Source: a virus
Direction: 5' to 3' (one strand)
Length of the DNA: 35,724 bases
Virus record (IMG/VR): IMGVR_UViG_3300023174_000017
Span: 1 to 35,724 of that record
Part shown: positions 14,186 to 21,592 of the stretch, piece after piece
How positions within the stretch are numbered: position 1 is the first letter of the stretch
How the letters are laid out: every line of letters starts with the position of its first letter
The notes under the pieces: model-generated
Told to the model about the DNA's origin: nothing
The model's database searches: none
The model's input: only the letters and a program-made list of their open reading frames with translations
Made by a program: the position numbers and the translations under genes

Positions 14186-15814
14186 ATGGCCTCTACGCTA
14201 GACCTATATATCGACACATCCACGGGTGCTTTGCTCGATGGCGGGAGCGTGGCTGGCGGCTCGTTGCCTACGCTTACCCGTAATGATTCCTATACCTTGC
14301 GGCTACGGCTATTAGAGAAAAGTGCGTCGGGTGCATTTACGGATATTGATACCAGCGGGGCAAGCCTAAAGGTTGGTATTGGCAACATTGAGGAGTTGCC
14401 TACTGACGGTGCGTTTAAGCTGATTTGCAACGGCACTACATCTGGCTCTATCGCCTACAACGCCACGGCAATTTCAGTTTATAACGCTATCTCAAACAAT
14501 GTTTCCACGGTCTCCTTGTACGGCTCTGGCTCTTATGGCTCGTACCTTCTCACCGCCACCCAGCCAAACACGGCGATGTCTTTCGGGTCGGATTCTTTCA
14601 CGCTATTTCCAGCCAGTTCCGTCATCGTCAATACTCGTCGTAACCCCGCTATAGACATAAACGCACAGCAAGTTGTGAAGCTAGTTCGTGATCCGATTGT
14701 CTATGCTGATACATTCATTAACACATCTACGGCTGGGCAGATTGTTTTATCCAAAATATCAGACGGAGGCACGGGTCAAAACGAAACCTACGATCTTTCG
14801 TTTGGGCAAGAGATTGTAGGAGGCTTGTATTCATTGAATTGGGGTGGAACTTCCACGACTGGCATCGCTCCGTTTGCTTCCGCCATAACCGTACAAACAG
14901 CCATATCTTCCGGCATTAACACCATTACCAGCAATATCTCCGTACAAGATAATGGCAAAGGCGGTTACACAATTCAATTTACTGGCCGCTTGGCACAAAC
15001 CAACATTACAACGGCACTTCAGCTAGACGCTTCTGGCATTAACTTTTTACCGCTAAAACAAACCACTCTTACAATCAACACTTCTGGCGTGGAGGATGCG
15101 TTTGCCGTATCTGGCGAGGACACAATCACGCCAACGATTGAAATTGAAATTACGCAAAATGGAACGCCAAAAACTATTTACCAAGGAAATGTCACAATCC
15201 GCAAAGACCTTATCACGGCAGGGTCAGTAGTGCCCGGTAATCAAGCTACATACTATACAAAGGCCGAGGCTGACGCTTTGTTTGTTGAGGATTCGGTTAG
15301 TAATGTAAATGCGGCAGGCCGCGCTTTGGTCGATTCCACTTCGATCACAGCCTTTAATTATGGCACTCGCAACTTAATTAATAGTGCTGGCTCAACCGTA
15401 ATTAGCTACGGTGCTGGTCTTGCTCTTTCTGGTGTAATGGGGTTCTATGGGGCAACGGTCACGGCTCAACCTGCCAACATCAATGTTGTTTCTGGGCTTA
15501 TCAATGTTGGGCTAATTGCAAATGGTGCAACCTACGGAGTCCTCCCGCAATCGACAGAAACAGTCACAACATTAACTTCGCTAAACTTCGGTTCAGTCGG
15601 AGCTAATTCTAGCACATCTATTACCGTTGCTATGACAGGAGTGGCCATAAATGATATTGTATTGCTTGGAATCCCAACCGCAATCTCGGAGGGATTAACA
15701 TTTTTTGGCCATGTGGTTGCCGCCGATCAAGTTCATGTGGATGCAGTCAATGCAACCGGCTCAAGCAAAACTCAGTCTGCCGCAACTTTTCGAGTCACCG
15801 TCATCGGCTACTAG
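14186..15814 (+). CDS. Tail fibre / baseplate upper protein-like
   Basis: A 542-residue beta-rich protein. The N-terminal 200 residues (SYTLRLRLLEKSASG and following) resemble the dimerising N-domain of fibre or BppU-type baseplate proteins, with a repeated strand module (IPxxASAITVQTAISSG-like) present twice. Residues about 358-367 read YYTKAEADALF, a motif common in phage tail fibres just before a trimeric shaft. The C-terminal domain is a compact Thr/Val-rich beta head. It is the last structural gene, directly before lysis. Probably part of the adsorption apparatus. Confidence 0.7.
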   Translation: MASTLDLYIDTSTGALLDGGSVAGGSLPTLTRNDSYTLRLRLLEKSASGAFTDIDTSGASLKVGIGNIEELPTDGAFKLICNGTTSGSIAYNATAISVYNAISNNVSTVSLYGSGSYGSYLLTATQPNTAMSFGSDSFTLFPASSVIVNTRRNPAIDINAQQVVKLVRDPIVYADTFINTSTAGQIVLSKISDGGTGQNETYDLSFGQEIVGGLYSLNWGGTSTTGIAPFASAITVQTAISSGINTITSNISVQDNGKGGYTIQFTGRLAQTNITTALQLDASGINFLPLKQTTLTINTSGVEDAFAVSGEDTITPTIEIEITQNGTPKTIYQGNVTIRKDLITAGSVVPGNQATYYTKAEADALFVEDSVSNVNAAGRALVDSTSITAFNYGTRNLINSAGSTVISYGAGLALSGVMGFYGATVTAQPANINVVSGLINVGLIANGATYGVLPQSTETVTTLTSLNFGSVGANSSTSITVAMTGVAINDIVLLGIPTAISEGLTFFGHVVAADQVHVDAVNATGSSKTQSAATFRVTVIGY

Positions 15815-15817
15815 CCC

Positions 15818-15823
15818 TTGACA
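15818..15823 (+). promoter_or_regulatory. TTGACA motif, 14 nt before the holin ATG at 15838
   Basis: TTGACA lies three bases after the fibre stop codon and exactly 14 nt before the holin start. The intervening CTCACCCCCTTCTT has no Shine-Dalgarno sequence. Confidence 0.45.
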
Positions 15824-15837
15824 CTCACCCCCTTCTT

Positions 15838-16008
15838 ATGAGCCAAATCTTAACCTTCATTCAGTCACAAGATGTGTTTGCTTGGGTTGGTGCTTTGGTT
15901 GCCCTCCTCTCTGCCGTGATAGCAGTTGCCTCTCTTATCCCCGGTGACGAGCCAGAGAACACGCTCCAAAAGATTGTCGATTTCCTCTCGAAGTTCTCAC
16001 GGAAATAA
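15838..16008 (+). CDS. Holin-like small membrane protein
   Basis: A 56-residue protein with one strong transmembrane segment (residues about 14-34, FAWVGALVALLSAVIAVASLI) followed by an acidic loop and an amphipathic C-terminal helix ending in KFSRK. It is the first gene of a compact lysis cluster that continues with spanin-like genes and an endolysin. The small size, single TM and position support a holin or pinholin that times lysis. Confidence 0.6.
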   Translation: MSQILTFIQSQDVFAWVGALVALLSAVIAVASLIPGDEPENTLQKIVDFLSKFSRK

Positions 16009-16011
16009 AAG

Positions 16012-16173
16012 ATGTGGGAGGCCATTCTCGCCTCGCTTGCTGGTGTCATCGGAATCATAGCTTGGTGGACAAAGAACAGAGCCAAGACCCGCAGGGAAAG
16101 AGACGATGAAGAAATTGCTTACAACCGCCGCTTGCGTGATTCGGAAGTGGATTCTTGGATTCATCGCAGGTAG
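16012..16173 (+). CDS. Inner-membrane spanin-like small protein (Rz-like, putative)
   Basis: A 53-residue protein: N-terminal transmembrane segment (AILASLAGVIGIIAWW) then a highly charged helix (KNRAKTRRERDDEEIAYNRRLR). The last third overlaps the start of the next gene in another frame, the hallmark of Rz/Rz1 pairs. The soluble part (about 35 residues) is much shorter than usual for Rz, whereas its partner is longer than usual for Rz1. A second holin is the main alternative. Confidence 0.5.
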   Translation: MWEAILASLAGVIGIIAWWTKNRAKTRRERDDEEIAYNRRLRDSEVDSWIHRR

Positions 16174-16384
16174 TTTAATTTGCGGGTGTGCAACCACCCG
16201 CCCCTACGACATTGGGCAAACGCCGCACCAAGACTCAATCTCGGACTTCATTATGCGATGGGACAAACTCGACCGAGCAAAAGCCAGCCCCCAAGAATAC
16301 CGAGAATTGTATGCCCAGACGCTCAAGGCGTTATCTCGATCAATGGAGGAAACAGAACGATGCAAGTCGAGGCTTGACCAGTAA
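16106..16384 (+). CDS. Outer-membrane lipoprotein, o-spanin-like (Rz1-like, putative)
   Basis: A 92-residue protein with a signal sequence (MKKLLTTAACVIRKWILGFI) and a lipobox LICGC, cysteine 28 being the expected lipidated residue. The mature part (about 64 residues) is charged and helical (ISDFIMRWDKLDRAKASPQE and YRELYAQTLKALSRSMEETE). It begins inside the upstream membrane protein gene and its TAA overlaps the endolysin ATG. With its partner it would bridge inner and outer membranes and fuse them after peptidoglycan is cut. Confidence 0.6.
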   Translation: MKKLLTTAACVIRKWILGFIAGSLICGCATTRPYDIGQTPHQDSISDFIMRWDKLDRAKASPQEYRELYAQTLKALSRSMEETERCKSRLDQ

Positions 16385-16890
16385 TGACGATTCGAGAGGC
16401 GGTGGAGAGATCAAGAAGCCACATCGAAAAGTGTGAGCCTAGTTTCGGGAAGAGGGTAGGGGCTTGGTACTCGGAGTTGATGTCCAAAAAGATTCCAGTT
16501 TTAATTTACTGTTCAACCAGAACGCCCCAAGAACAAGAGGAGCTATACGCCCAAGGACGGACAAAGGCAGGGAGGAAAGTTACAAACGCTCGTGGAATAC
16601 CCCCGCAATCGCTCCACATTGACCAAGGTAAAGGCTCTCACGCAATAGACTATGTACCCCTATCCCGCACCCCGACTGGCGATCTATTGGCCTCGTGGGA
16701 CGATGACCAAACCTATTCTATCTGCCAGAAGATTGCACAGAAGCACCAGCTACGGCATTTGGATTGGGAGCAACCCCATCTTGAGGATGCAACAATCTCT
16801 GGGTGGAGGGAATTAGTATCCCCACAAAAACAAGAGGTGAATAATCAAAAAGTTTCGCTAGTAAGCAAGAGGCCGTGGTCTAGTCGTTAA
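16384..16890 (+). CDS. Endolysin, peptidase M15 family
   Basis: A 168-residue protein. The block RTPQEQEELYAQGRTKAGRKVTNARG followed by SLH (His78), GSHAIDY (His86, Asp89) and PHLE (His132) matches the zinc-site layout of M15 (VanY/L-Ala-D-Glu or D-Ala-D-Ala) endolysins. The usual SxHxxGxAxD motif is stretched here by an insertion (QGK), a small oddity. It would cleave the peptide part of peptidoglycan. No signal peptide, so it needs the holin for release. The last 25 residues are a basic, poorly conserved tail. Confidence 0.8.
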   Translation: MTIREAVERSRSHIEKCEPSFGKRVGAWYSELMSKKIPVLIYCSTRTPQEQEELYAQGRTKAGRKVTNARGIPPQSLHIDQGKGSHAIDYVPLSRTPTGDLLASWDDDQTYSICQKIAQKHQLRHLDWEQPHLEDATISGWRELVSPQKQEVNNQKVSLVSKRPWSSR

Positions 16891-16893
16891 TGG

Positions 16894-17253
16894 ATGACAT
16901 TAGAGCAAGGCGTGGAGAAAACTCAAAAGCATTTTACTAAAAAGCACGAACTCCATTTAACGACTTTGCAAGTTGCGGCGGTTGAGTCAATGGAGAAGAA
17001 ATACAAGCGGGGAGTTGAGGAACACGGCGGGACAAAACTTTGGGAGATGCCATCGGTGAAACTTGTTGAGAACGCAATCGAAGAGGCAACCGACCAGCTA
17101 ACCTATCTGCTCACACTTCGTTCTCAAATGCATATAGTTTTGGAATTAGCTAGGGATGGATGCACAGACGAGACATTGACAAATCCTAGAGCTAGAGAGT
17201 GTTGTAATTTAATTTACACAACTTTAACTGGACAAACCAAACCCCCATTATGA
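16894..17253 (+). CDS. MazG-like all-alpha NTP pyrophosphohydrolase (putative)
   Basis: A 119-residue helical protein. The segment KKYKRGVEEHGGTKLWEMPS then LVENAIEEATDQLTYLLTL resembles phage MazG-like proteins, in which the EExxD-type helix binds metal and nucleotide. Such enzymes hydrolyse (d)NTPs or alarmones and can shift the host stress state. Its stop overlaps the start of the next gene. The motif is present (E-E-A-T-D), but the protein is not a full MazG. Confidence 0.55.
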   Translation: MTLEQGVEKTQKHFTKKHELHLTTLQVAAVESMEKKYKRGVEEHGGTKLWEMPSVKLVENAIEEATDQLTYLLTLRSQMHIVLELARDGCTDETLTNPRARECCNLIYTTLTGQTKPPL

Positions 17254-17999
17254 AGCCAATTAAGTTCGTTGCTTGTGGCGACATCCACGGTGACGAGCAA
17301 GATGCCCAGTCAGTAAAAGCCCTATTGGCCTTTACGAAAGAATATCTGGGACACGATGGTGGGCTGGTCGTTTGCATTGGTGACCTCTGGGACTTCCGAG
17401 CAATACGAAGGGGTGCAGGGGACGAGGAGCAAGCGTCCAGCTTGCAGAAGGATTGGGATTGTGGGGAGGAGTTCATTCGAGAGTTCTTCAAGTTCGGGGA
17501 TGAAAGAATCTTTCTGCGAGGCAACCACGACGAACGCATATATGACTTGAGCCGCAACTCTCGAAGCGGGATAGCAAGGGACTACGCCAACGATGGGATT
17601 GAAAACATCGAGGCGATTATGAAAGAGACAAGGGGAAGAATGTTCCCCTATGATTCCGTTGCTGGAATCTACAAATGCGGGACGCTCTCATTCGCACACG
17701 GCTACGGCCACGCTATGCACTCGGCAAAGCAACACAGCGATGCTTATGGCGATGTTATCTTTGGGCATACCCACGCTATTGACTATTTTAGAAGCGTCTC
17801 CATCGACCCTCGCACCGGGTATAATATCGGATGCCTCTGCAACAAAACCCCAGAATATAACCGAGGCCAGTTGCGTAGATTGAGATGGCAACACGGCTGG
17901 GCTTACGGAATGATTCATCCCGACAAAACGCACGATGTATTTCAAGCAAGACAACGAGGCAACAAGTTCCACCTACCTACAAACATAAAATCCTTCTAA
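17250..17999 (+). CDS. Calcineurin-like metallophosphoesterase
   Basis: A 249-residue protein with the full dimetal motif set in order: GDIHGD (10-15), GDLWDF (44-49), GNHDE (91-95), a conserved AHGYGH, and GHTH near residue 171. These motifs bind two metal ions in phosphodiesterases and phosphatases. The target may be nucleic acid ends, cyclic nucleotides or protein phosphate; the sequence does not tell. It starts by overlapping the MazG-like gene and its TAA overlaps the next ATG. Confidence 0.85.
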   Translation: MKPIKFVACGDIHGDEQDAQSVKALLAFTKEYLGHDGGLVVCIGDLWDFRAIRRGAGDEEQASSLQKDWDCGEEFIREFFKFGDERIFLRGNHDERIYDLSRNSRSGIARDYANDGIENIEAIMKETRGRMFPYDSVAGIYKCGTLSFAHGYGHAMHSAKQHSDAYGDVIFGHTHAIDYFRSVSIDPRTGYNIGCLCNKTPEYNRGQLRRLRWQHGWAYGMIHPDKTHDVFQARQRGNKFHLPTNIKSF

Positions 18000-18265
18000 T
18001 GAAATCCCAACGAAATCCTTGGCAGAAACTTCTACAAGAACACATCCAAAATAAAGAATGCCCTCCACGCCCAGAGGGATTCAAGACTCGTGAAGAAATA
18101 ATGGAATTGATGAACAAGAAATCCAGTTCGATTGACCGCATTCTTCGTGAGCTACTCGATAAAAAGAAATTGGAGGTTAGGAAAATTCAAGTGATTATTA
18201 CAAGCAAAAAGGGCTTGAGAATCTTTAGATGGATAAAAGCCTACAAAATCCTCCCTAGTAAGTAG
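17999..18265 (+). CDS. Small winged-helix-like DNA-binding protein (putative)
   Basis: An 88-residue basic protein from the ATG overlapping the upstream stop. GFKTREEIMELMNKKSSSIDRILRELLDKKKLEVRKIQV has the helix-helix-helix-strand order of a winged helix, with the second helix as the recognition helix and a basic wing. Probably a transcription regulator of the early/middle block. It precedes an 84-base gap that is one of few spaces in this block. Confidence 0.5.
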   Translation: MKSQRNPWQKLLQEHIQNKECPPRPEGFKTREEIMELMNKKSSSIDRILRELLDKKKLEVRKIQVIITSKKGLRIFRWIKAYKILPSK

Positions 18266-18349
18266 CTTGTTTATAGGGACTTACAAATAATCGTTAAAGT
18301 AGCATAAAAAAAGAGTAGACAAGTTGGGGAAGTGTGTTAGGGTTGGAGT

Positions 18350-18559
18350 ATGCAAATCCAAAACGAGTTCATAGTAATCAAAGGCAACAACGCAGTTGTC
18401 CACTCCGACAAATGCAAATGCACCAAAAGAAGCGGCACTCAACTTTGTGTGTACGGCTACACGAAAGAAGAGATTTTGGAAGGTTGCTTTGGAATGAATA
18501 AAGATGCAGTTCAGTTTGCCAAATGTGCCGAAGCAAAACTTCAACTACTAAACAAATAA
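18350..18559 (+). CDS. Small cysteine-containing protein (possible zinc binding)
   Basis: A 69-residue protein with His-Ser-Asp-Lys-Cys-Lys-Cys (residues 18-24), Cys33, Cys46 and Cys58, arranged so that a small zinc site is possible. The gap upstream (18266-18349) holds TAGACA 28 nt before the ATG and AT-rich DNA, but no clear promoter. No known family. Confidence 0.45.
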   Translation: MQIQNEFIVIKGNNAVVHSDKCKCTKRSGTQLCVYGYTKEEILEGCFGMNKDAVQFAKCAEAKLQLLNK

Positions 18560-18575
18560 AGAAAGGAAAACAAAT

Positions 18576-18668
18576 ATGAAATACATCAAAGCCTATACGC
18601 TCCTAATGTTCGGCATCCTCATCGGAATTGGAGTATGCCAATGGATTGAATTGCTCTTGACCAAGTAA
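18576..18668 (+). CDS. 30-residue membrane microprotein
   Basis: A very short frame preceded by a good Shine-Dalgarno sequence (AAAGGAAAA, 8-10 nt upstream). The product is Lys-start then one hydrophobic helix (YTLLMFGILIGIGVCQWIELLL). It may be a single-pass inner-membrane peptide. Function unknown; support comes from the ribosome site and composition. Confidence 0.45.
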   Translation: MKYIKAYTLLMFGILIGIGVCQWIELLLTK

Positions 18669-18691
18669 ATTCAACGAGCATAAATCCCACA

Positions 18692-19261
18692 ATGACATCC
18701 TCCCCACTCCCAGCAAGGCCAGTAGCTTCAGCAGTTCCAGCCTCCCATAAAGAGTTTGCTAAACGCACATCCATCGAGGGCAAGTTGAACGGATGGTGTG
18801 GCTGGTTCGACCAAGAAACCAAACAAGGCTACAATCGCCACGGCAAGTTTGCCTCAAATCATAATCTGATGGCCGAACGAATCCTTGGTGCTGGAATCAA
18901 GTCTAGGTTTGTTCATTGTGAAATTATGGGACAGAGAACCAAGACTGGCAAAGGAACGATAGTGGTGATGGATGCCTTCGACCCCGCCAACCCTAAGCCT
19001 TACGCCGAGAGGATGAAGGAGATTGAACATCTCGAAGCCGTGACCTTTGATGTGCCACAGAACAAGCTCCTCCGATTTGTTCAGCTTGCCCACCACAAGA
19101 TCAACGCAATCTGGGAGGAGATGAACTTTCAAAATAACAGGGCGGGTGAGGTGATCTGGGAAGGCTTTGTTATGAAGGCCACGGATGACGGCAAGTATCC
19201 CTTCATTACCAACCCATCATACTGCTCACCCGCTTGGCAGAAACAGAGGATTCGCTGGTGA
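18692..19261 (+). CDS. ATP-dependent DNA/RNA ligase adenylation-domain protein
   Basis: A 189-residue protein carrying nucleotidyltransferase motifs in order: I GKLNG (Lys31 as expected adenylated lysine), Ia NRHGKFASN, III VHCEIMG (the E-x-x-G signature), IIIa TIVVMDAF, IV WEGFVMKA and V WQKQRIRW. These define the covalent nucleotidyltransferase superfamily of ATP-dependent ligases. The OB-fold domain is absent, so the protein is a minimal adenylation domain. It may seal nicks during repair or recombination together with the neighbouring nuclease. Only a short, proline-rich segment precedes motif I. Confidence 0.75.
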   Translation: MTSSPLPARPVASAVPASHKEFAKRTSIEGKLNGWCGWFDQETKQGYNRHGKFASNHNLMAERILGAGIKSRFVHCEIMGQRTKTGKGTIVVMDAFDPANPKPYAERMKEIEHLEAVTFDVPQNKLLRFVQLAHHKINAIWEEMNFQNNRAGEVIWEGFVMKATDDGKYPFITNPSYCSPAWQKQRIRW

Positions 19262-19473
19262 TCTTTGGCCTCATCATCTTTGTGGGACTGGTGATTGTCC
19301 GAGGGCTTTATATGATCGCCCAGCACATCGACCAGCAGAACTACGAGAGACGCAGATTCTATTTGTCCGTGGCCGCCGACCTCGACCGCTTGGACAAGAT
19401 CGTGGCCGAGGGCAACCAGTCCAAACAGTCAGAGCCAATGTTGCCTAGCAATAACTGGGTGGGGCGTAACTAG
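19258..19473 (+). CDS. Small single-pass membrane protein
   Basis: A 71-residue protein from a GTG overlapping the upstream TGA (GTGA). It opens with a transmembrane helix (IFGLIIFVGLVIVRGLYMI) and continues with a charged helical tail (VAADLDRLDKIVAEGNQ). A TTG at 19234 is also in frame. No family recognised. Confidence 0.5.
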   Translation: MIFGLIIFVGLVIVRGLYMIAQHIDQQNYERRRFYLSVAADLDRLDKIVAEGNQSKQSEPMLPSNNWVGRN

Positions 19474-19474
19474 A

Positions 19475-19804
19475 ATGAAGCTCAACCCATCAGCCAAGTT
19501 TGAGATTCTTTGGAAGAGTCTTGGTGGTGGGGAGCTAAAGAAAGAGCATAAGTTTGCGGAGGGCAGAAAGTTTAGGTTTGATTATTATGTGGACTTCTTA
19601 ATCTATGGCATCGCTATCGAACTCGAAGGTGGGGTGTGGAGCAGGGGCAGACACACGAGGCCAACCGGGTTCTTGAATGATATGGAAAAATACAATCTCG
19701 CCGCCTCGATGGGCATCCTAGTTTTCCGAGTGCCGTCCCACGACATCAGTGCCAAGTGGCTTTCCCCGATAATCAAAACCATAAACGAAAGGACAACCAA
19801 ATGA
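19475..19804 (+). CDS. PD-(D/E)XK-type endonuclease (VRR-NUC/DUF559-like)
   Basis: A 109-residue protein. FRFDYYVDFL then IAIELEGGVWSRGRHTRPTG, NDMEKYNLAASMGILVFRV is the pattern of small phage nucleases with an Asp, then ExE, then a conserved His-containing GGVW..GRH loop and a strand ending in RV. These may act in recombination, junction cleavage or repair. Its stop overlaps the next ATG (ATGA). It lies next to the ligase domain and the recombination-type protein. Confidence 0.7.
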   Translation: MKLNPSAKFEILWKSLGGGELKKEHKFAEGRKFRFDYYVDFLIYGIAIELEGGVWSRGRHTRPTGFLNDMEKYNLAASMGILVFRVPSHDISAKWLSPIIKTINERTTK

Positions 19805-20016
19805 GTGAAGAACTGCCTACATTCTGGTATGAAGAACCAGCCAATAAAAAATTACCAAATGAAACTACGGATGAATGGGTAGTAAGATTGTTTGGAGCTT
19901 TCCCAGATACCGAGTTCGACCAGCGTAATGACTTTAGGTGTTTGAACTTACCCACAACCGCAAAAGAAAATGCTGAAGGTTTTGGCATATTCGATTACGG
20001 ACAAGATAAACAATAA
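19801..20016 (+). CDS. Small acidic hypothetical protein
   Basis: A 71-residue protein from the ATG overlapping the nuclease stop. Acidic, with Trp/Phe/Tyr (PTFWYEEPANK, FGAFPDTEFDQRND). The composition would suit a DNA-mimic or accessory factor, but no family is recognised. Confidence 0.4.
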   Translation: MSEELPTFWYEEPANKKLPNETTDEWVVRLFGAFPDTEFDQRNDFRCLNLPTTAKENAEGFGIFDYGQDKQ

Positions 20017-20035
20017 ACAATAGGAGAAACAACCA

Positions 20036-20863
20036 ATGAATGAACTAGCAGTAACCAACGGCAACGGAGTCTCAACCCACATTCGGCAAGCGACTGATGT
20101 GGCTGGGGCTTGTCGTGCCATCGTAAAAGAAACTTGCCAACGCATAGGCCAAAAGGACTATGTGCGAGTTGAGGGCTGGCAAGCAATCGCAGTAGCTCAC
20201 GGATGCGTAGCAAGTGCAAGAGATGTCGAGCGTCTCGAAGATGGCTATCGGTGCATCGGTGAGGTGAAGCGAATGGACAACGGCCAAGTAATCTCAAGTG
20301 CCGAGGGGTTCTTGGGTGATGACGAAAAGATGTGGTTTGAGCGTCCGACCTATGCGAAAAGGGCTATGGTTCAGACCAGAGCAATTAGCAGGGCTTGTCG
20401 TTCAGCATTCGCACATATCGTCGTGCTGATAGATTCTAAATTAAGTACGACCCCGGCAGAGGAGATTCCTGTCGGCGGGTTCGAGGACTTAAACACGGAC
20501 AAGTATGAGCAAGCACCCAAACCAGTTAAGCTCGACAAGGTTAAGTCTGACTCGATTAGTAAGGCCGACCTAGCAGACATCACGGCCAAGCTCAACGGAG
20601 TTGCTGTTAAGGCTAATGGCGGTGAGCCTAGAGATATGGAGTTGAAGTTTGGCAAGCACAAAGGCTCAACGCTTCGCCAGATCGCCGCCTTCGGAAACAA
20701 GGGATTGGACTACTTGGAGTGGTTATCCAAGCAAGACCTCAAGCCCGGTGCAGATGGCAAGCCCTACAAGAACGACATCATACGAAACGAAATCATCTCA
20801 GAGATTCTTGCGGAAGCTGATGCGATAGCGAAAGGAAATCCCAACGATGAAATCCCATTCTGA
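20036..20863 (+). CDS. Recombination-type protein with exoX-like C-terminal domain and SSB-like tail
   Basis: A 275-residue protein with a good AGGAG ribosome site. The N-terminal domain (residues about 25-140) has the pattern YVRVEGWQAIAVAHG, then edGYRCIGEVKRMDNGQVIS and RAMVQTRAISRACRSAF, a family common in actinophages and other phages whose beta-beta-alpha layout recalls Rad52-like annealing proteins (inference only). Residues about 200-240 (LKFGKHKGSTLRQIA, YLEWLSKQ) match the exodeoxyribonuclease X-like C-terminal/DUF3820 module. The protein ends in NDEIPF, close to the SSB tail DDDIPF. Confidence 0.6.
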   Translation: MNELAVTNGNGVSTHIRQATDVAGACRAIVKETCQRIGQKDYVRVEGWQAIAVAHGCVASARDVERLEDGYRCIGEVKRMDNGQVISSAEGFLGDDEKMWFERPTYAKRAMVQTRAISRACRSAFAHIVVLIDSKLSTTPAEEIPVGGFEDLNTDKYEQAPKPVKLDKVKSDSISKADLADITAKLNGVAVKANGGEPRDMELKFGKHKGSTLRQIAAFGNKGLDYLEWLSKQDLKPGADGKPYKNDIIRNEIISEILAEADAIAKGNPNDEIPF

Positions 20864-21032
20864 ACTATTGCAAGACATCATCAACGATGCGATGCGTAAG
20901 GCCGCCGTCCTCGAAAGAGAACGGTGTGCCGAACTCGTCCAACGACTAGCCGATGGGACTGAAGATCAAGTCATCCAAGACATTCTCAACGAGGTTGTCG
21001 TAGCCCTACGGAGGCTATCGGATGAGCGTTGA
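20847..21032 (+). CDS. Small helical hypothetical protein
   Basis: A 61-residue protein overlapping both neighbours. It is one long helical, acidic-basic pattern (DIINDAMRKAAVLERERCAELVQRLADG). No family recognised; the overlap with the flanking genes supports expression. Confidence 0.45.
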   Translation: MKSHSELLQDIINDAMRKAAVLERERCAELVQRLADGTEDQVIQDILNEVVVALRRLSDER

Positions 21033-21240
21033 TGTAGATGTTCCAAGGGTCAAGTGGTCAATGCTTGAATGGAAAACAATGGAGGAGAAACCCAAGAACG
21101 ATGAAAAAGTGCTTATGGATATTGGCGGTGAGGTTTGTGTCGGTCGTTATGTCGATGGCTCGTTTGTGTCTCGAAGCTGGGGGCATTCTGAAAATGATGT
21201 TCGGCTTTGGGCAAGCTGGCCGAAAGCACCCAAATGGTAA
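21022..21240 (+). CDS. DUF551-like small protein
   Basis: A 72-residue protein with the DUF551 pattern: W-x(2)-M-E-E-K-P, then EKVLMDIGGEV, a GRYVDGSFVSRSWGH part and a terminal VRLWASWPKAP. DUF551 proteins are common in phages and of unknown function. It overlaps both neighbours. Confidence 0.55.
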   Translation: MSVDVDVPRVKWSMLEWKTMEEKPKNDEKVLMDIGGEVCVGRYVDGSFVSRSWGHSENDVRLWASWPKAPKW

Positions 21241-21386
21241 CTTTCCTTTTGTCCATTGTGAAAGCTTTGTGGGACTTGTTCGTCATCGGTTTGGGATGTT
21301 TGTCTCTCTATCTAACCATTCTGTTTGTGAGCGGCGTATTGTGGGATTTAGCAAAAGATATTCTAGAAAGGATTAAAAAGAAATGA
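21234..21386 (+). CDS. 50-residue membrane microprotein
   Basis: Starts at an ATG overlapping the end of the DUF551-like gene and ends with TGA overlapping the next ATG. The product is largely hydrophobic (LLSIVKALWDLFVIGLGCLSL and LYLTILFVSGVLW), probably with two adjacent membrane helices, and a basic tail (ERIKKK). Function unknown. Confidence 0.5.
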   Translation: MVTFLLSIVKALWDLFVIGLGCLSLYLTILFVSGVLWDLAKDILERIKKK

Positions 21387-21592
21387 GCGTTAAAAGACTG
21401 AAACTTGTGGACGAGTTCCACGCAATCGTGTCGAAAAGGTTGAAGGATTTGTTTAAGGACTTCGACCACGCAAAGCGGGAGAACTATAAGGACATCATTA
21501 GTCACCTAGATTATAGCCATCGCATCACTAAAGAGCTATTAGAGCGAGCCAAGAAATATCAAAAGATAGATATGGAAAAGGCCAAGAAATGA
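21383..21592 (+). CDS. Small basic coiled-coil protein
   Basis: A 69-residue helical protein (FHAIVSKRLKDLFKDFDHAKR and KELLERAKKYQKIDMEKAKK) coupled by ATGA on both sides. No family recognised. Confidence 0.45.
   Translation: MSVKRLKLVDEFHAIVSKRLKDLFKDFDHAKRENYKDIISHLDYSHRITKELLERAKKYQKIDMEKAKK

Noticed and set aside
16870-16912. tRNA-like 5' half (GTGGTCTAGTCGTTA resembling a D-arm)
   Set aside because: No matching acceptor, anticodon or T arm follows; it lies at the end of the endolysin gene and is a chance resemblance.
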